Source of the DNA: Clostridiales bacterium
GTDB lineage: Bacteria > Bacillota > Clostridia > Monoglobales > Monoglobaceae
Reading direction: 5' to 3'
Assembly (NCBI GenBank): GCA_019419865.1
Contig: JAHZIG010000007.1
Coordinates: 79,066 to 143,065 of the forward strand
Length of the DNA: 64,000 bases
Shown: one piece after another, positions 43,564 to 52,163 of the stretch
Position numbering within the stretch: position 1 is the stretch's first letter
How the letters are laid out: the number at the start of each line of letters is the position of its first letter
Notes under the pieces: generated by a model
What the model was told of the DNA's origin: nothing
What the model saw: the letters and a program-made list of their open reading frames with translations, nothing else
Database searches by the model: none
Program-made: the position numbers and the translations under genes

Positions 43564-44979
43564 ATGGATATTGCATCTGTTAAGGGATTTGATAATAGCG
43601 AAATAGAAAAGCTATACTACCTGTGGCTGAGTATAGCGTGCGACCATAATCCCAAACGAGTTAACAGTTGCATAGAGAGGTTCGGCGGCGCGAAGGAGCT
43701 TTATCTAAGTCGGCTTAAAGACGATGACGATAAAGAATTTGTTACGAAGATCCTAAAACGTATTCCGGGCAGAGAGTTTTTCGACGTCGGCGAAGCGGTC
43801 AAGTTATACGAGAAGTGCAGGGATAAGGATATTTCCATATTAACTGTCGGAGACGAGGACTATCCTCAGCTTTTGAAAAATATATCCACGCCTCCCGCAG
43901 TATTGTATGTTAGAGGCGCACTCCCGAATCTTAACCGGTGCGTGACGCTAAGCGTAGTCGGAACGCGCGGTTCTACCGATTATTTCCGTAAGTTTGCGTT
44001 GGCGACGGCGTCCCGGCTTGCCAAGACCGGCGTTGTGATAGTTAGCGGAATGGCGATGGGGATAGATACGTTCGCGCATTTGGGAGCGCTTTGGGCCGGG
44101 CATAAAACCATAGCGGTATTAGCCGGAGGCGTCGACGTAATATATCCAAGCGCAAACGCCGATCTGTATAATGAGATAATAAAAAACGGCGCCGTTATAT
44201 CAGAACGGCCTCCCGGTTTTAAAGGGCGCGCTTATCATTATCGCGAGAGAAACAGAATAATCGCGGGTCTATCGCATGGAACAATGGTAGTCGAGGCTCC
44301 TGAGAGGAGCGGGGCTATCATGACGGCTAACTGGGCTTTAGAATACGACCGCGACGTGTTTTCCGTACCCGGCAGGCCTACCGACACGGGTTCGGTCTAT
44401 ACGAACGTGCTGATCAAAGACGGAGCGACGCCGGTCACTTCGGCCGAGGATATCTTAGAGGGATATGTCTACGAGTATCCAACAGAGCTCGAATATGGAA
44501 TAAGTCTTCTCGATAAACAGCGCGTCAACCGAGAGTTTATAATTTATAAATGCGCGTCGTATGCAGACGCCGACGCCGAGTCAAGCGAGAACGCTAAGTC
44601 GATTGCGGCTCAATACGTAAAAAATAATAGTAAAAATTCTGGAAAAGATGAAACTAAATCAAAACGGAGACAGTCTAAAGGTAACGAAAAGAAAATTTAT
44701 TCTGAAAAAGACGTTAAAATAAATATAAATAATAAAACGGATAATAAAGTTAGCGCCAAAAAGCAAAATGTAGATCTGCGATTAGACGGGCTCAGCGAGC
44801 TGGGCGCCAAAATTGTAAAGTATATATTTGAGCATGGCGATAACATTCATATAGATCAAATAGCCGACGACCTCGGCGTTCAGGCGAGGGAGGCCAACTG
44901 CGAAGCGGCGGTATTGGTCATGTCGGGGAAGTTAGTGCAGCGCGCCGGCAATTTATATTCCATAAAAGAAGAAGATTAA
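43564..44979 (+). CDS. dprA: DNA processing protein DprA (Smf)
   Basis: DprA binds incoming single-stranded DNA and loads RecA during natural transformation, and is kept in many non-competent Firmicutes. The 471-residue protein has an N-terminal helical region (about 1-90), the Rossmann core with GMAMGIDTFAHLGAL, AVLAGGVDVIYPSAN, RERNRIIAGLSHGTMVVEA and DVFSVPGRPTDTGS (about 100-300), a Lys/Asn/Ser-rich low-complexity linker (about 335-400) and a C-terminal winged helix (about 405-470, DNIHIDQIADDLGVQ). The ATG at 43564 has GGGAG at good spacing; the GTG at 43555 lies inside that site. The linker DNA is markedly AT-rich compared with the rest. It precedes topA as in other Firmicutes. Confidence 0.95.
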   Translation: MDIASVKGFDNSEIEKLYYLWLSIACDHNPKRVNSCIERFGGAKELYLSRLKDDDDKEFVTKILKRIPGREFFDVGEAVKLYEKCRDKDISILTVGDEDYPQLLKNISTPPAVLYVRGALPNLNRCVTLSVVGTRGSTDYFRKFALATASRLAKTGVVIVSGMAMGIDTFAHLGALWAGHKTIAVLAGGVDVIYPSANADLYNEIIKNGAVISERPPGFKGRAYHYRERNRIIAGLSHGTMVVEAPERSGAIMTANWALEYDRDVFSVPGRPTDTGSVYTNVLIKDGATPVTSAEDILEGYVYEYPTELEYGISLLDKQRVNREFIIYKCASYADADAESSENAKSIAAQYVKNNSKNSGKDETKSKRRQSKGNEKKIYSEKDVKININNKTDNKVSAKKQNVDLRLDGLSELGAKIVKYIFEHGDNIHIDQIADDLGVQAREANCEAAVLVMSGKLVQRAGNLYSIKEED

Positions 44980-45122
44980 ATTGTACGGCCGCGCGAAATT
45001 ACTGCTGAACGAATACGTCCTCAGCCTCGTTGGACGCGGCGGAAGATGTATTTTTATTCAGCGGAGCTTAATCTGAGCCTACGGTCTTATATCCTTGTTA
45101 TAACGACTCGCGGCTCTTTATA

Positions 45123-45142
45123 AATACCTTGCCCAAGGTATT
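45123..45142. promoter_or_regulatory. Perfect inverted repeat upstream of topA
   Basis: AATACCTT-GCCC-AAGGTATT has 8-bp perfect arms and lies 46 nt before the topA start. ATAAAATTTG follows, so it could be a weak terminator after dprA or an operator at a topA promoter. I cannot decide between them. Confidence 0.4.
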
Positions 45143-45188
45143 ATAAAATTTGAAATTTTTAGCGGGCAGAAAGGCTATGTGAGAGAAT

Positions 45189-47327
45189 ATGGCTGAAACG
45201 AAAAGAACAACTAAAAAGACGGGAAAGACTTCAACGAAGCGGACGGCTAAGAAAAAGCTGGTAATAGTCGAGTCGCCGACCAAGGTAGACAGCGTAAAGA
45301 AGTATTTGGGAAGCGCTTACAATATAGAAGCCACTATGGGACATCTGCGCGATCTTCCAAAGAGCCAGATGGGCGTGGATATTGAACACGACTTTGAACC
45401 TAAGTATATAACCATAAGAGGAAAAGGCGAACTGATAGCTAAGCTTAAGAAAAAGGCGAAAGCGGCGGATAAGATATATCTTGCTACCGACCCCGACCGC
45501 GAGGGAGAGGCGATATCCTGGCACTTGGCGAATATCTTGGATATAGATCCAAGCAGCGAATGCAGGATAACATTTAACGAGGTAACAAAAAACGCGGTAA
45601 AGGAAGCGGTGAAAGACGCGAGACCTATCGATATGGATCTTGTAGACGCGCAGCAGGCCAGAAGGGTGCTCGACAGAATAGTGGGATACGAGATCAGTCC
45701 GTTGCTCTGGAAAAAGGTGAAGAAAGGGCTTAGCGCGGGAAGAGTTCAGTCGGTGGTAACAAGGCTTGTGGTAGACCGCGAACGCGAGATAGAAGCGTTT
45801 GATCCAAAAGAGTATTGGTCTATCGATCTAAAGCTTACCAACGATAAAGGCAAGCTCCCGTTCGGCGCGTCGTTTTACGGTTCTGCGGCCGGCAAGAAGA
45901 TAGCGCTCGAGAACGAAGAGGATACTATGAAAATAGCCGAAGCGCTCAAGAACGCCGAGTACGCCGTTACCAAGATAACCAAGAAAGAGACGAAAAGACG
46001 CAGCGCTCCGCCGTTTACGACGAGCACGATGCAGCAGGAGGCTTCGAGAAAGCTGAATTTTACGACCAGAAGAACGATGGTCGCGGCGCAGCAGCTTTAT
46101 GAGATGGGATATATAACCTATATGAGAACGGATTCTCTCAGAATTGCTACCGTCGCTCAAAATGAAGCGAGAGCGTTCATAGCCGATAAATATGGAGAGA
46201 GCTTTGTTCCGCCCACGCCGAAGGTCTATAGAGCCAAAAAGAGCGCTCAGGACGCTCACGAAGCTATAAGACCGACGTTTGCGGCCAATACGCCGGAATC
46301 GCTTAAAGAAAAACTAAAGTCCGATCACTATAGATTATATAGATTGATATGGATGAGATTTATAGCAAGTCAGATGTCGGACGCTGTACTCGACACGGTG
46401 AACACCGAGATATGTACGGACGATTATATGGTAAAGGCGAACGGCAGTTCTATTAAGTTCGCCGGTTTTATGACGCTTTATGTAGAGGGTAAGGACGAAG
46501 CCGAAGAAAAGGCGGGAAAACTGCCCGAGCTTACGGAGGGGCAAAAGCTCAAGCTTAAGGAACTGAATCCGGCGCAGCATTTTACTCAGCCGCCTCCAAG
46601 ATATACCGAGGCGTCTCTGGTAAAAGCGATGGAAGAGGACGGAATCGGCAGACCGAGCACTTACGCTCCGACGATAGCTACTATTACCGCGAGAGGTTAC
46701 GTCGCAAGAGAGGGGAAGTCTCTGTATCCGACCGAGCTCGGATATATCGTGACAGATCTGATGAAGGAATATTTTAAGGATATAGTAGACGTCGCCTTTA
46801 CGGCTAATATGGAGGATAAAATAGAGGACGTCGCGGACGGCGACATAAGCTGGAAACAGGTAGTGCGCGATTTTTACGAGCCGTTTGAAAAAACGCTGAA
46901 GGAAGCCGAGGAAAAAATAGGCGATATAGAAATAAAAGACGAAGTCTCGGACGTACAGTGCGAAAAATGCGGCCGTATGATGGTGTATAAACAGGGTAAA
47001 TTTGGTAAATTCCTCGCGTGCCCCGGTTTTCCCGAGTGCAGAAATACAAAGACGATCAACGTCGAGCTCGACGCGCCTTGTCCGAAATGCGGAGCTAAGG
47101 TATATGTGAGAAAGTCAAAGAAAGGAACAGTGTTCTACACCTGCGAGAAGTCGCCGGAATGCGATTTTATATCATGGGACGAGCCGACTAAGGAGAAATG
47201 CCCTAAATGCGGCGGCGTTCTTATGAAAAAGCGCGCGTTTAACAGGAGAGGACCTATTTCGTACGTATGCTTTAACGAGGACTGCGACTATGTGAGGAAG
47301 CCTGAAAGTAAGTCTAAAAAGAAATAA
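45189..47327 (+). CDS. topA: DNA topoisomerase I
   Basis: A 712-residue type IA topoisomerase that relaxes negative supercoils. A Lys/Thr-rich N-terminal tail of about 20 residues precedes the Toprim domain (KKLVIVESPTKVDSVKKYLG; ATDPDREGEAISWHLA). The catalytic Tyr is residue 311 in GYITYMRTDS. Three C-terminal Cys4 zinc ribbons (CEKCGRMM, CPKCGAKV, CPKCGGVL; about 590-710) bind single-stranded DNA. It lies between dprA and trmFO, the classical Firmicutes order, and is followed by a terminator. Confidence 0.97.
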   Translation: MAETKRTTKKTGKTSTKRTAKKKLVIVESPTKVDSVKKYLGSAYNIEATMGHLRDLPKSQMGVDIEHDFEPKYITIRGKGELIAKLKKKAKAADKIYLATDPDREGEAISWHLANILDIDPSSECRITFNEVTKNAVKEAVKDARPIDMDLVDAQQARRVLDRIVGYEISPLLWKKVKKGLSAGRVQSVVTRLVVDREREIEAFDPKEYWSIDLKLTNDKGKLPFGASFYGSAAGKKIALENEEDTMKIAEALKNAEYAVTKITKKETKRRSAPPFTTSTMQQEASRKLNFTTRRTMVAAQQLYEMGYITYMRTDSLRIATVAQNEARAFIADKYGESFVPPTPKVYRAKKSAQDAHEAIRPTFAANTPESLKEKLKSDHYRLYRLIWMRFIASQMSDAVLDTVNTEICTDDYMVKANGSSIKFAGFMTLYVEGKDEAEEKAGKLPELTEGQKLKLKELNPAQHFTQPPPRYTEASLVKAMEEDGIGRPSTYAPTIATITARGYVAREGKSLYPTELGYIVTDLMKEYFKDIVDVAFTANMEDKIEDVADGDISWKQVVRDFYEPFEKTLKEAEEKIGDIEIKDEVSDVQCEKCGRMMVYKQGKFGKFLACPGFPECRNTKTINVELDAPCPKCGAKVYVRKSKKGTVFYTCEKSPECDFISWDEPTKEKCPKCGGVLMKKRAFNRRGPISYVCFNEDCDYVRKPESKSKKK

Positions 47328-47351
47328 TGCGTTGAGTAAGAACGCATTTTA

Positions 47352-47376
47352 AGGGGGACGCTATCTGTCCCTCTTT
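47352..47376 (+). terminator. Terminator of topA
   Basis: AGGGGGAC-GCTATCT-GTCCCTCT (8-bp stem with one wobble) followed by TTT, 25 nt after the topA stop. Confidence 0.8.
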
Positions 47377-47418
47377 TGTATGTAAAGATAGGATAATTTA
47401 TATAATACGGAGATTCAA

Positions 47419-48744
47419 ATGGATAATAATAAGAAGCTAAAAATAATCGGAGCGGGACTCGCGGGCTGCGAAGCCGCGTGGCAGGCCGCAAAAATGGGGA
47501 TAAAGGTCGAACTCTATGAGATGAAGCCGCGTAAGTTCTCGCCGGCGCATAAAAGCGAATATTTTGCCGAGCTGGTATGCAGCAATTCGCTTAGAGCGGA
47601 CGGAATACATAACGCGGTCGGTCTGCTTAAGGAAGAGATGCGCGCTCTTGATTCGCTGATAATGCGGTGCGCGGATATGACGCGGGTTCCGGCGGGCGGC
47701 GCTTTGGCCGTAGACAGAGAAGGATTTTCGAGAGCGGTCACCGACGCGGTCAGAGCCGAGCCGAACATAAATATAATAGAAGAAGAGGTTAGCGTCCTTG
47801 ATACGGACGAGTATACGATAGTAGCCGCGGGACCGCTGGTATCGGATAGCCTCGCCGACGAGATAAAACGCGTTTTGGGCGAGGATGCCGGGGAATATCT
47901 CCACTTTTTCGACGCGGCGGCGCCTATTGTGAGCTATGACAGTATCGATATGAGCAAGGCCTTTAAGGCGGCAAGATATGGTAAGGGCGGCGACGATTAT
48001 ATAAACTGTCCTATGAACAAAGACGAATATCTCGCTTTTTATAAGGAGCTCGTAAACGCCGAAACCGCCGAATTGCACGACGGAGTCGAGGATCCGAAAG
48101 TGTTCGAGGGCTGCATGCCGATAGAGGTGATGGCGAGACGCGGCGAGGACACGATGCGGTTCGGACCGCTAAAGCCGGTCGGTTTGACGAATCCGCACGA
48201 CGGGAGCAGGCCTTACGCAATAGTACAGCTCAGACAGGATAACGCCGCGGCGGATATGTACAATATAGTCGGTTTTCAGACGCATTTGAAGTTCGGCGAG
48301 CAAAAGAGAGTTTTCAGTATGATCCCCGGACTCGAAAACGCAGTTTTTGTAAGGTACGGCGTTATGCATAGGAATACGTATATAAACTCGCCGAAACTGT
48401 TGACTCAGTTTTATAATCTGCGAGATAATCCAAAGCTGTATTTCGCCGGACAGATCAACGGCGTAGAGGGCTACGTCGAGTCGGCCTCTTCAGGGCTGCT
48501 CGCCGGGATATACGCGGCGCGCGGGATACTCGATATGGAAGAGGTTGAGTTTGGAGCCGAGACGGCGATAGGGGCTTTGGCTCAGTACGTATCAAACCGG
48601 AGCATAACGAATTTTCAGCCGATGAATATAAATTACGGGATAATGAAGCCGCTAGAGAAGCGGATAAGGAATAAACGGGAGAAGGCGGAGGCGTATGCAG
48701 AGCGCAGTAAAATATTTATCGAAGAGTATAAATCAAAGATGTAA
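47419..48744 (+). CDS. trmFO: Methylenetetrahydrofolate-tRNA-(uracil-5-)-methyltransferase TrmFO
   Basis: TrmFO makes m5U54 in the T-loop of tRNAs using methylene-THF and FADH2, in contrast to SAM-dependent TrmA. The 441-residue protein starts with the FAD-binding Rossmann motif [14 protein letters not shown], followed by [29 protein letters not shown] in the usual place, and ends in the family's conserved region ([38 protein letters not shown]). The length is normal. It follows topA with a terminator between them, so it may have its own weak promoter. Confidence 0.97.
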   Translation: MDNNKKLKIIGAGLAGCEAAWQAAKMGIKVELYEMKPRKFSPAHKSEYFAELVCSNSLRADGIHNAVGLLKEEMRALDSLIMRCADMTRVPAGGALAVDREGFSRAVTDAVRAEPNINIIEEEVSVLDTDEYTIVAAGPLVSDSLADEIKRVLGEDAGEYLHFFDAAAPIVSYDSIDMSKAFKAARYGKGGDDYINCPMNKDEYLAFYKELVNAETAELHDGVEDPKVFEGCMPIEVMARRGEDTMRFGPLKPVGLTNPHDGSRPYAIVQLRQDNAAADMYNIVGFQTHLKFGEQKRVFSMIPGLENAVFVRYGVMHRNTYINSPKLLTQFYNLRDNPKLYFAGQINGVEGYVESASSGLLAGIYAARGILDMEEVEFGAETAIGALAQYVSNRSITNFQPMNINYGIMKPLEKRIRNKREKAEAYAERSKIFIEEYKSKM

Positions 48745-48868
48745 GTCTTATTAAACAAATTCACCAAACGCCGTCAAAGACCGCCGCGCCGCGGCTCAGG
48801 AGCCGTTCGAGCTCGATTTGAGACTTTGGAGGCAAGTTCTTAATATTATATTTGTTAAAATATCGGAG

Positions 48869-48897
48869 TTGAAAAAATAGATAAAAGGCGCTATAAT
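48869..48897 (+). promoter_or_regulatory. Sigma-A promoter of the first DHHW gene
   Basis: TTGAAA (48869-48874), 17-nt spacer and perfect TATAAT (48892-48897), about 50 nt before the start codon at 48948. Confidence 0.78.
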
Positions 48898-48947
48898 ATA
48901 GCTTAATATTTATGTACATATGAGGTTTATAAACAGAGGGGATACAT

Positions 48948-50474
48948 ATGAAGCTAAAGTTTCGGTATATAAGACCGGGCGACGGTAAAAAAGTTGCGAG
49001 GAACAATAGCAAGATTAAGCTTAAGGTTGCTGCTGTATGCACAGCCGCGGTCGTTATCACAAGCGCCGCGGTCGGCGTAGGCTGGAATTTTGCAAACAGT
49101 TCAGTAGACGGGATCGCGTATGCGGAATCAAACGGAGAGATCTCGGTTTACATAAACGACGAACGTCTGATCTTTGAAGACGTAAAGCCTATCAGCGAAA
49201 ACGACAGGACTCTGGTTCCGATGAGGGCTATATTCGAAGCGCTCGGCGCGGATGTCAAGTGGGAGGAGGAAACCTCTACCGCGATCGCCGACGACGGAGA
49301 GAACGTGATCGAGATCCAGATAGACAATAATGTAATGCTGAAAAACGGCGAAGAGATAGAACTCGACGTTCCGGCAAGGCTTATCGACGATTCATGGACC
49401 GTCGTTCCGGTTAGGGCGGTGTCCGAGGCGTTTGAATGTTCGGTAAGCTGGAGCGAGTCGGATCAGGCGGTCAATATAACCACTAAGGATTATAAGCGGG
49501 ACGTGATGAAGGACACGCTGGTGACCGACGAGTATAGATACGAATTTCTTGAAGGTACATATAACGGGATAGATATATACGGCAAAGCCGGAGAGTATAT
49601 GGCCGCGGAGCCGGTCGTTATCTCGGATTCAAGCGGAACGAGATACGCCGAGGCGGTGAATAAATTCGCGGAGTTGGTTCCGGAAGCGAACGTATATAAT
49701 ATACTTGCGCCAAACTCGGCTGAGTTTTACGCTCCGTTCGGCAAAAAGCAGGATTGCACATCCGCTATAAGAAAGATATATTCTCAACTATCGAACGACG
49801 TCGTTCCCATAAACGTAGTACAGACGCTGATGGATCACGCGGGCGAAAATATATTTTTCAAGACTGACCATCATTGGACGCAGAGAGGCGCGTACTACGC
49901 TTATCTTGAATACGCGGACGCGATCGGTCTGAGCGTTCCGGCGCTCGGCGAGTTCGAGAATGAGACGATATACGGATACGAGGGTTCGTTTGTAAACTTC
50001 ACTTCGGGTACGAACGGAAGCGAACTTCTGAAGGCGAACGCGGACGTGCTGGAAAAGTTTTATCCGATAGTCGAGTATAGCGGAAAAGCGTATAACGATA
50101 TGTATTTATCGGATTATATATGCGACGTCAGCGCGGTCATGAGAAATGAAAATTCATACAGCGCGTTTATGAACGGAGACTATCCTATAGGCGTATATGA
50201 GACGAACGTTAATAACGGAAGGAGCGTTGTCATAATAAAAGAATCTTATGGCAACGCGTTTGCCGTTTGGGCGCTTAACAATTATGAAAAGGTTTATATG
50301 GTCGACAGCAGAATGTTTAACGGATTCGTCTACGGAGAGCAACATAACAATCCGTTTAAGATAAAAGAATTTTACGACGCCGTCGGCGGATTCGACGATC
50401 TTGTGATAATAAATTATCCTGTAGCCGCGGCGAACGGAGACCTTATTTCATCGCTTGAGAATATGGTGAATTGA
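48948..50474 (+). CDS. Exported DHHW-family protein with stalk domain (copy 1)
   Basis: A 508-residue protein with a basic N-terminus and one membrane segment/signal anchor (about 22-45). Residues about 62-180 are a copper-amine-oxidase N-terminal-type domain (DRTLVPMRAIFEALGADV; WTVVPVRAVSEAFECSV). The rest (about 190-508) is a DHHW-family domain: the naming motif lies in FFKTDHHWTQRGAYYAY, and a Ser-containing motif IIKESYGNAFAVWALNNY follows near the end. DHHW proteins are relatives of the AlgJ/AlgX SGNH O-acetyltransferase/esterase group, so an acyl-transfer role on surface polymers is possible. No MBOAT partner is in the window. The next gene is a paralogue of the same layout. Confidence 0.8.
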   Translation: MKLKFRYIRPGDGKKVARNNSKIKLKVAAVCTAAVVITSAAVGVGWNFANSSVDGIAYAESNGEISVYINDERLIFEDVKPISENDRTLVPMRAIFEALGADVKWEEETSTAIADDGENVIEIQIDNNVMLKNGEEIELDVPARLIDDSWTVVPVRAVSEAFECSVSWSESDQAVNITTKDYKRDVMKDTLVTDEYRYEFLEGTYNGIDIYGKAGEYMAAEPVVISDSSGTRYAEAVNKFAELVPEANVYNILAPNSAEFYAPFGKKQDCTSAIRKIYSQLSNDVVPINVVQTLMDHAGENIFFKTDHHWTQRGAYYAYLEYADAIGLSVPALGEFENETIYGYEGSFVNFTSGTNGSELLKANADVLEKFYPIVEYSGKAYNDMYLSDYICDVSAVMRNENSYSAFMNGDYPIGVYETNVNNGRSVVIIKESYGNAFAVWALNNYEKVYMVDSRMFNGFVYGEQHNNPFKIKEFYDAVGGFDDLVIINYPVAAANGDLISSLENMVN

Positions 50475-50493
50475 TTTTATACTGCCGATCCTG

Positions 50494-50530
50494 ACCGCTT
50501 CGGATTTCATATTCGGAGCGGTTTGGTTTG
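50494..50530 (+). terminator. Terminator between the two DHHW genes
   Basis: ACCGCTTCG (50494-50502) pairs with CGGAGCGGT (50514-50522, one wobble), followed by TTGGTTTG. The T-run is interrupted, so strength is moderate. Confidence 0.6.
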
Positions 50531-50621
50531 TCGGGCGCCGTCGTTTTGGTATGCGCGGCTTTTTAATGGATCTAAAATTGGGGTGTTGATTTATTAAAAA
50601 TTAAGTTTAGGCGGTCTAATT

Positions 50622-52094
50622 ATGATTAGTTTAAAAAAGGGATTTAAAGAATATAATAAATTTTTATTTTGCGGGCTATTCGTATTTATTTTTGTTTTTG
50701 TTTTTTCCGGAGCCGGCGTTATCGCCACCGGAGATGAAAACGATTCTTATTCCGGTTATAATATAGAGCTGGAATCCGGTATAAAAGTTGTGATAAACGG
50801 AGAACAAATGACTTTTGAAGTAGCGCCAGCGCTCGTGAACGACAGGACTATGCTGCCGATGAGGGCTATATTTGAAGCGCTCAAAGCCGACGTGTATTGG
50901 GACGAGGGAACAGAAACTATAACTGCGGTGAAGGGCGATAAGAATGTCGTTTTACAGATCTTGAATACGGTTATGACAATAGACGGCGAGCGAGTTATAT
51001 TGGACGTTCCGCCGCTTCTGCTGTCGGACAGGACTATGGTTCCGGCGCGGGCGGTTTCGGACGCTTTAGGCTGTTTGGTAGAATGGGAAGAAGATACGCA
51101 AACGGTTTACATAGACGCGGTTATATCTTCAAAGCTGGACGATACGGTCATATCCGATGAATACAGATATAGTAATTATAACGGCGAGTATAACACTGTG
51201 TCTATTTTTGACAATTACGACGGCGACTATTTCGGAATGGAGCTTTTAAATATACCGAACTATGCCGCAGACGAGTATGTTGCGATGGTGAACGCTACGG
51301 CGGAAAATCTTCCGGATGTAAACGTAAGCTGTATGATCGTTCCGACCGCGGCCGAGTTTTATGCGTCTAAGGACTATAAAACGCATTATTTAAAATCGAT
51401 GCGGTACATATACGACGGCTTCAGCGATAAAATAAACGCCGTAAACGTTGAGAAGACGCTGATGGAGCATGCTGGCGAGAACATCTATTTTAAAACCGAT
51501 CATCACTGGACGCAGCGAGGCGCGTATTATGCGTATCGGGAATTTATCAACAGTATCGGCTTAGATATAGCTCCGCTTTCGGAGTTTAGAACTAAGTATT
51601 ACGATTATTATTTGGGTTCATGGTCGAAGGTAACGTACGGAACGCCGGGATACGATATGATAAGCGCGAACCCGGACGGCTTCGAGGTATTCTATCCTCT
51701 GGTCGATTATGAAGGCGTAGGATATTTGGATATGGATCTTAAAATGATAGATATATACGACTTAAACGCGGTGAACGACGGAGTCGTAGGCTATAACGCT
51801 TTTTTAGAGGGGGATTCTCCGCTTCAGGTATATAGTACGAGCGCAGGAACAGGAAGGAGTATAGCGATCGTAAAGGAATCTTTTGGGAACGCTTTAGCCA
51901 CATGGGCTTTAAATAACTATTCGGCCGTGTTTGTGATAGATTACAGAATGTTCGACGGAACTTACGGAGATATAGATTTCAGTTTAAGCGAGCTTTGCGA
52001 CCGGTATAAATTCGACGACGTTTTGATAGTAAACTATCCGAACACTATACTTGCCGACGATTTAAGAAAAATGCTTGCAACTACGTTAAAATAA
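50622..52094 (+). CDS. Exported DHHW-family protein with stalk domain (copy 2)
   Basis: A 490-residue paralogue of the preceding protein, diverged but with the same order: signal/anchor helix (about 15-35), copper-amine-oxidase N-terminal-type domain (DRTMLPMRAIFEALKADV; DRTMVPARAVSDALGCLV; about 50-165) and a DHHW domain with YFKTDHHWTQRGAYYAYREF and IVKESFGNALATWALNNY. The conserved Ser, Asp and His positions are kept in both copies, so neither appears to be decaying. AGGCGG precedes the ATG. The end of this gene contains the promoter of the next one. Confidence 0.8.
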   Translation: MISLKKGFKEYNKFLFCGLFVFIFVFVFSGAGVIATGDENDSYSGYNIELESGIKVVINGEQMTFEVAPALVNDRTMLPMRAIFEALKADVYWDEGTETITAVKGDKNVVLQILNTVMTIDGERVILDVPPLLLSDRTMVPARAVSDALGCLVEWEEDTQTVYIDAVISSKLDDTVISDEYRYSNYNGEYNTVSIFDNYDGDYFGMELLNIPNYAADEYVAMVNATAENLPDVNVSCMIVPTAAEFYASKDYKTHYLKSMRYIYDGFSDKINAVNVEKTLMEHAGENIYFKTDHHWTQRGAYYAYREFINSIGLDIAPLSEFRTKYYDYYLGSWSKVTYGTPGYDMISANPDGFEVFYPLVDYEGVGYLDMDLKMIDIYDLNAVNDGVVGYNAFLEGDSPLQVYSTSAGTGRSIAIVKESFGNALATWALNNYSAVFVIDYRMFDGTYGDIDFSLSELCDRYKFDDVLIVNYPNTILADDLRKMLATTLK

Positions 52095-52103
52095 TAGTAT
52101 AAT
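52075..52103 (+). promoter_or_regulatory. Sigma-A promoter of the mannosyltransferase-like gene
   Basis: TTGCAA (52075-52080), 17-nt spacer and TATAAT (52098-52103), straddling the end of the second DHHW gene. Confidence 0.72.
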
Positions 52104-52163
52104 GAGCAGGTAAGCGCTTAGCTGCAAGATAAAGGAATATTGAGAAAAACGAGGTAAGAAAAA

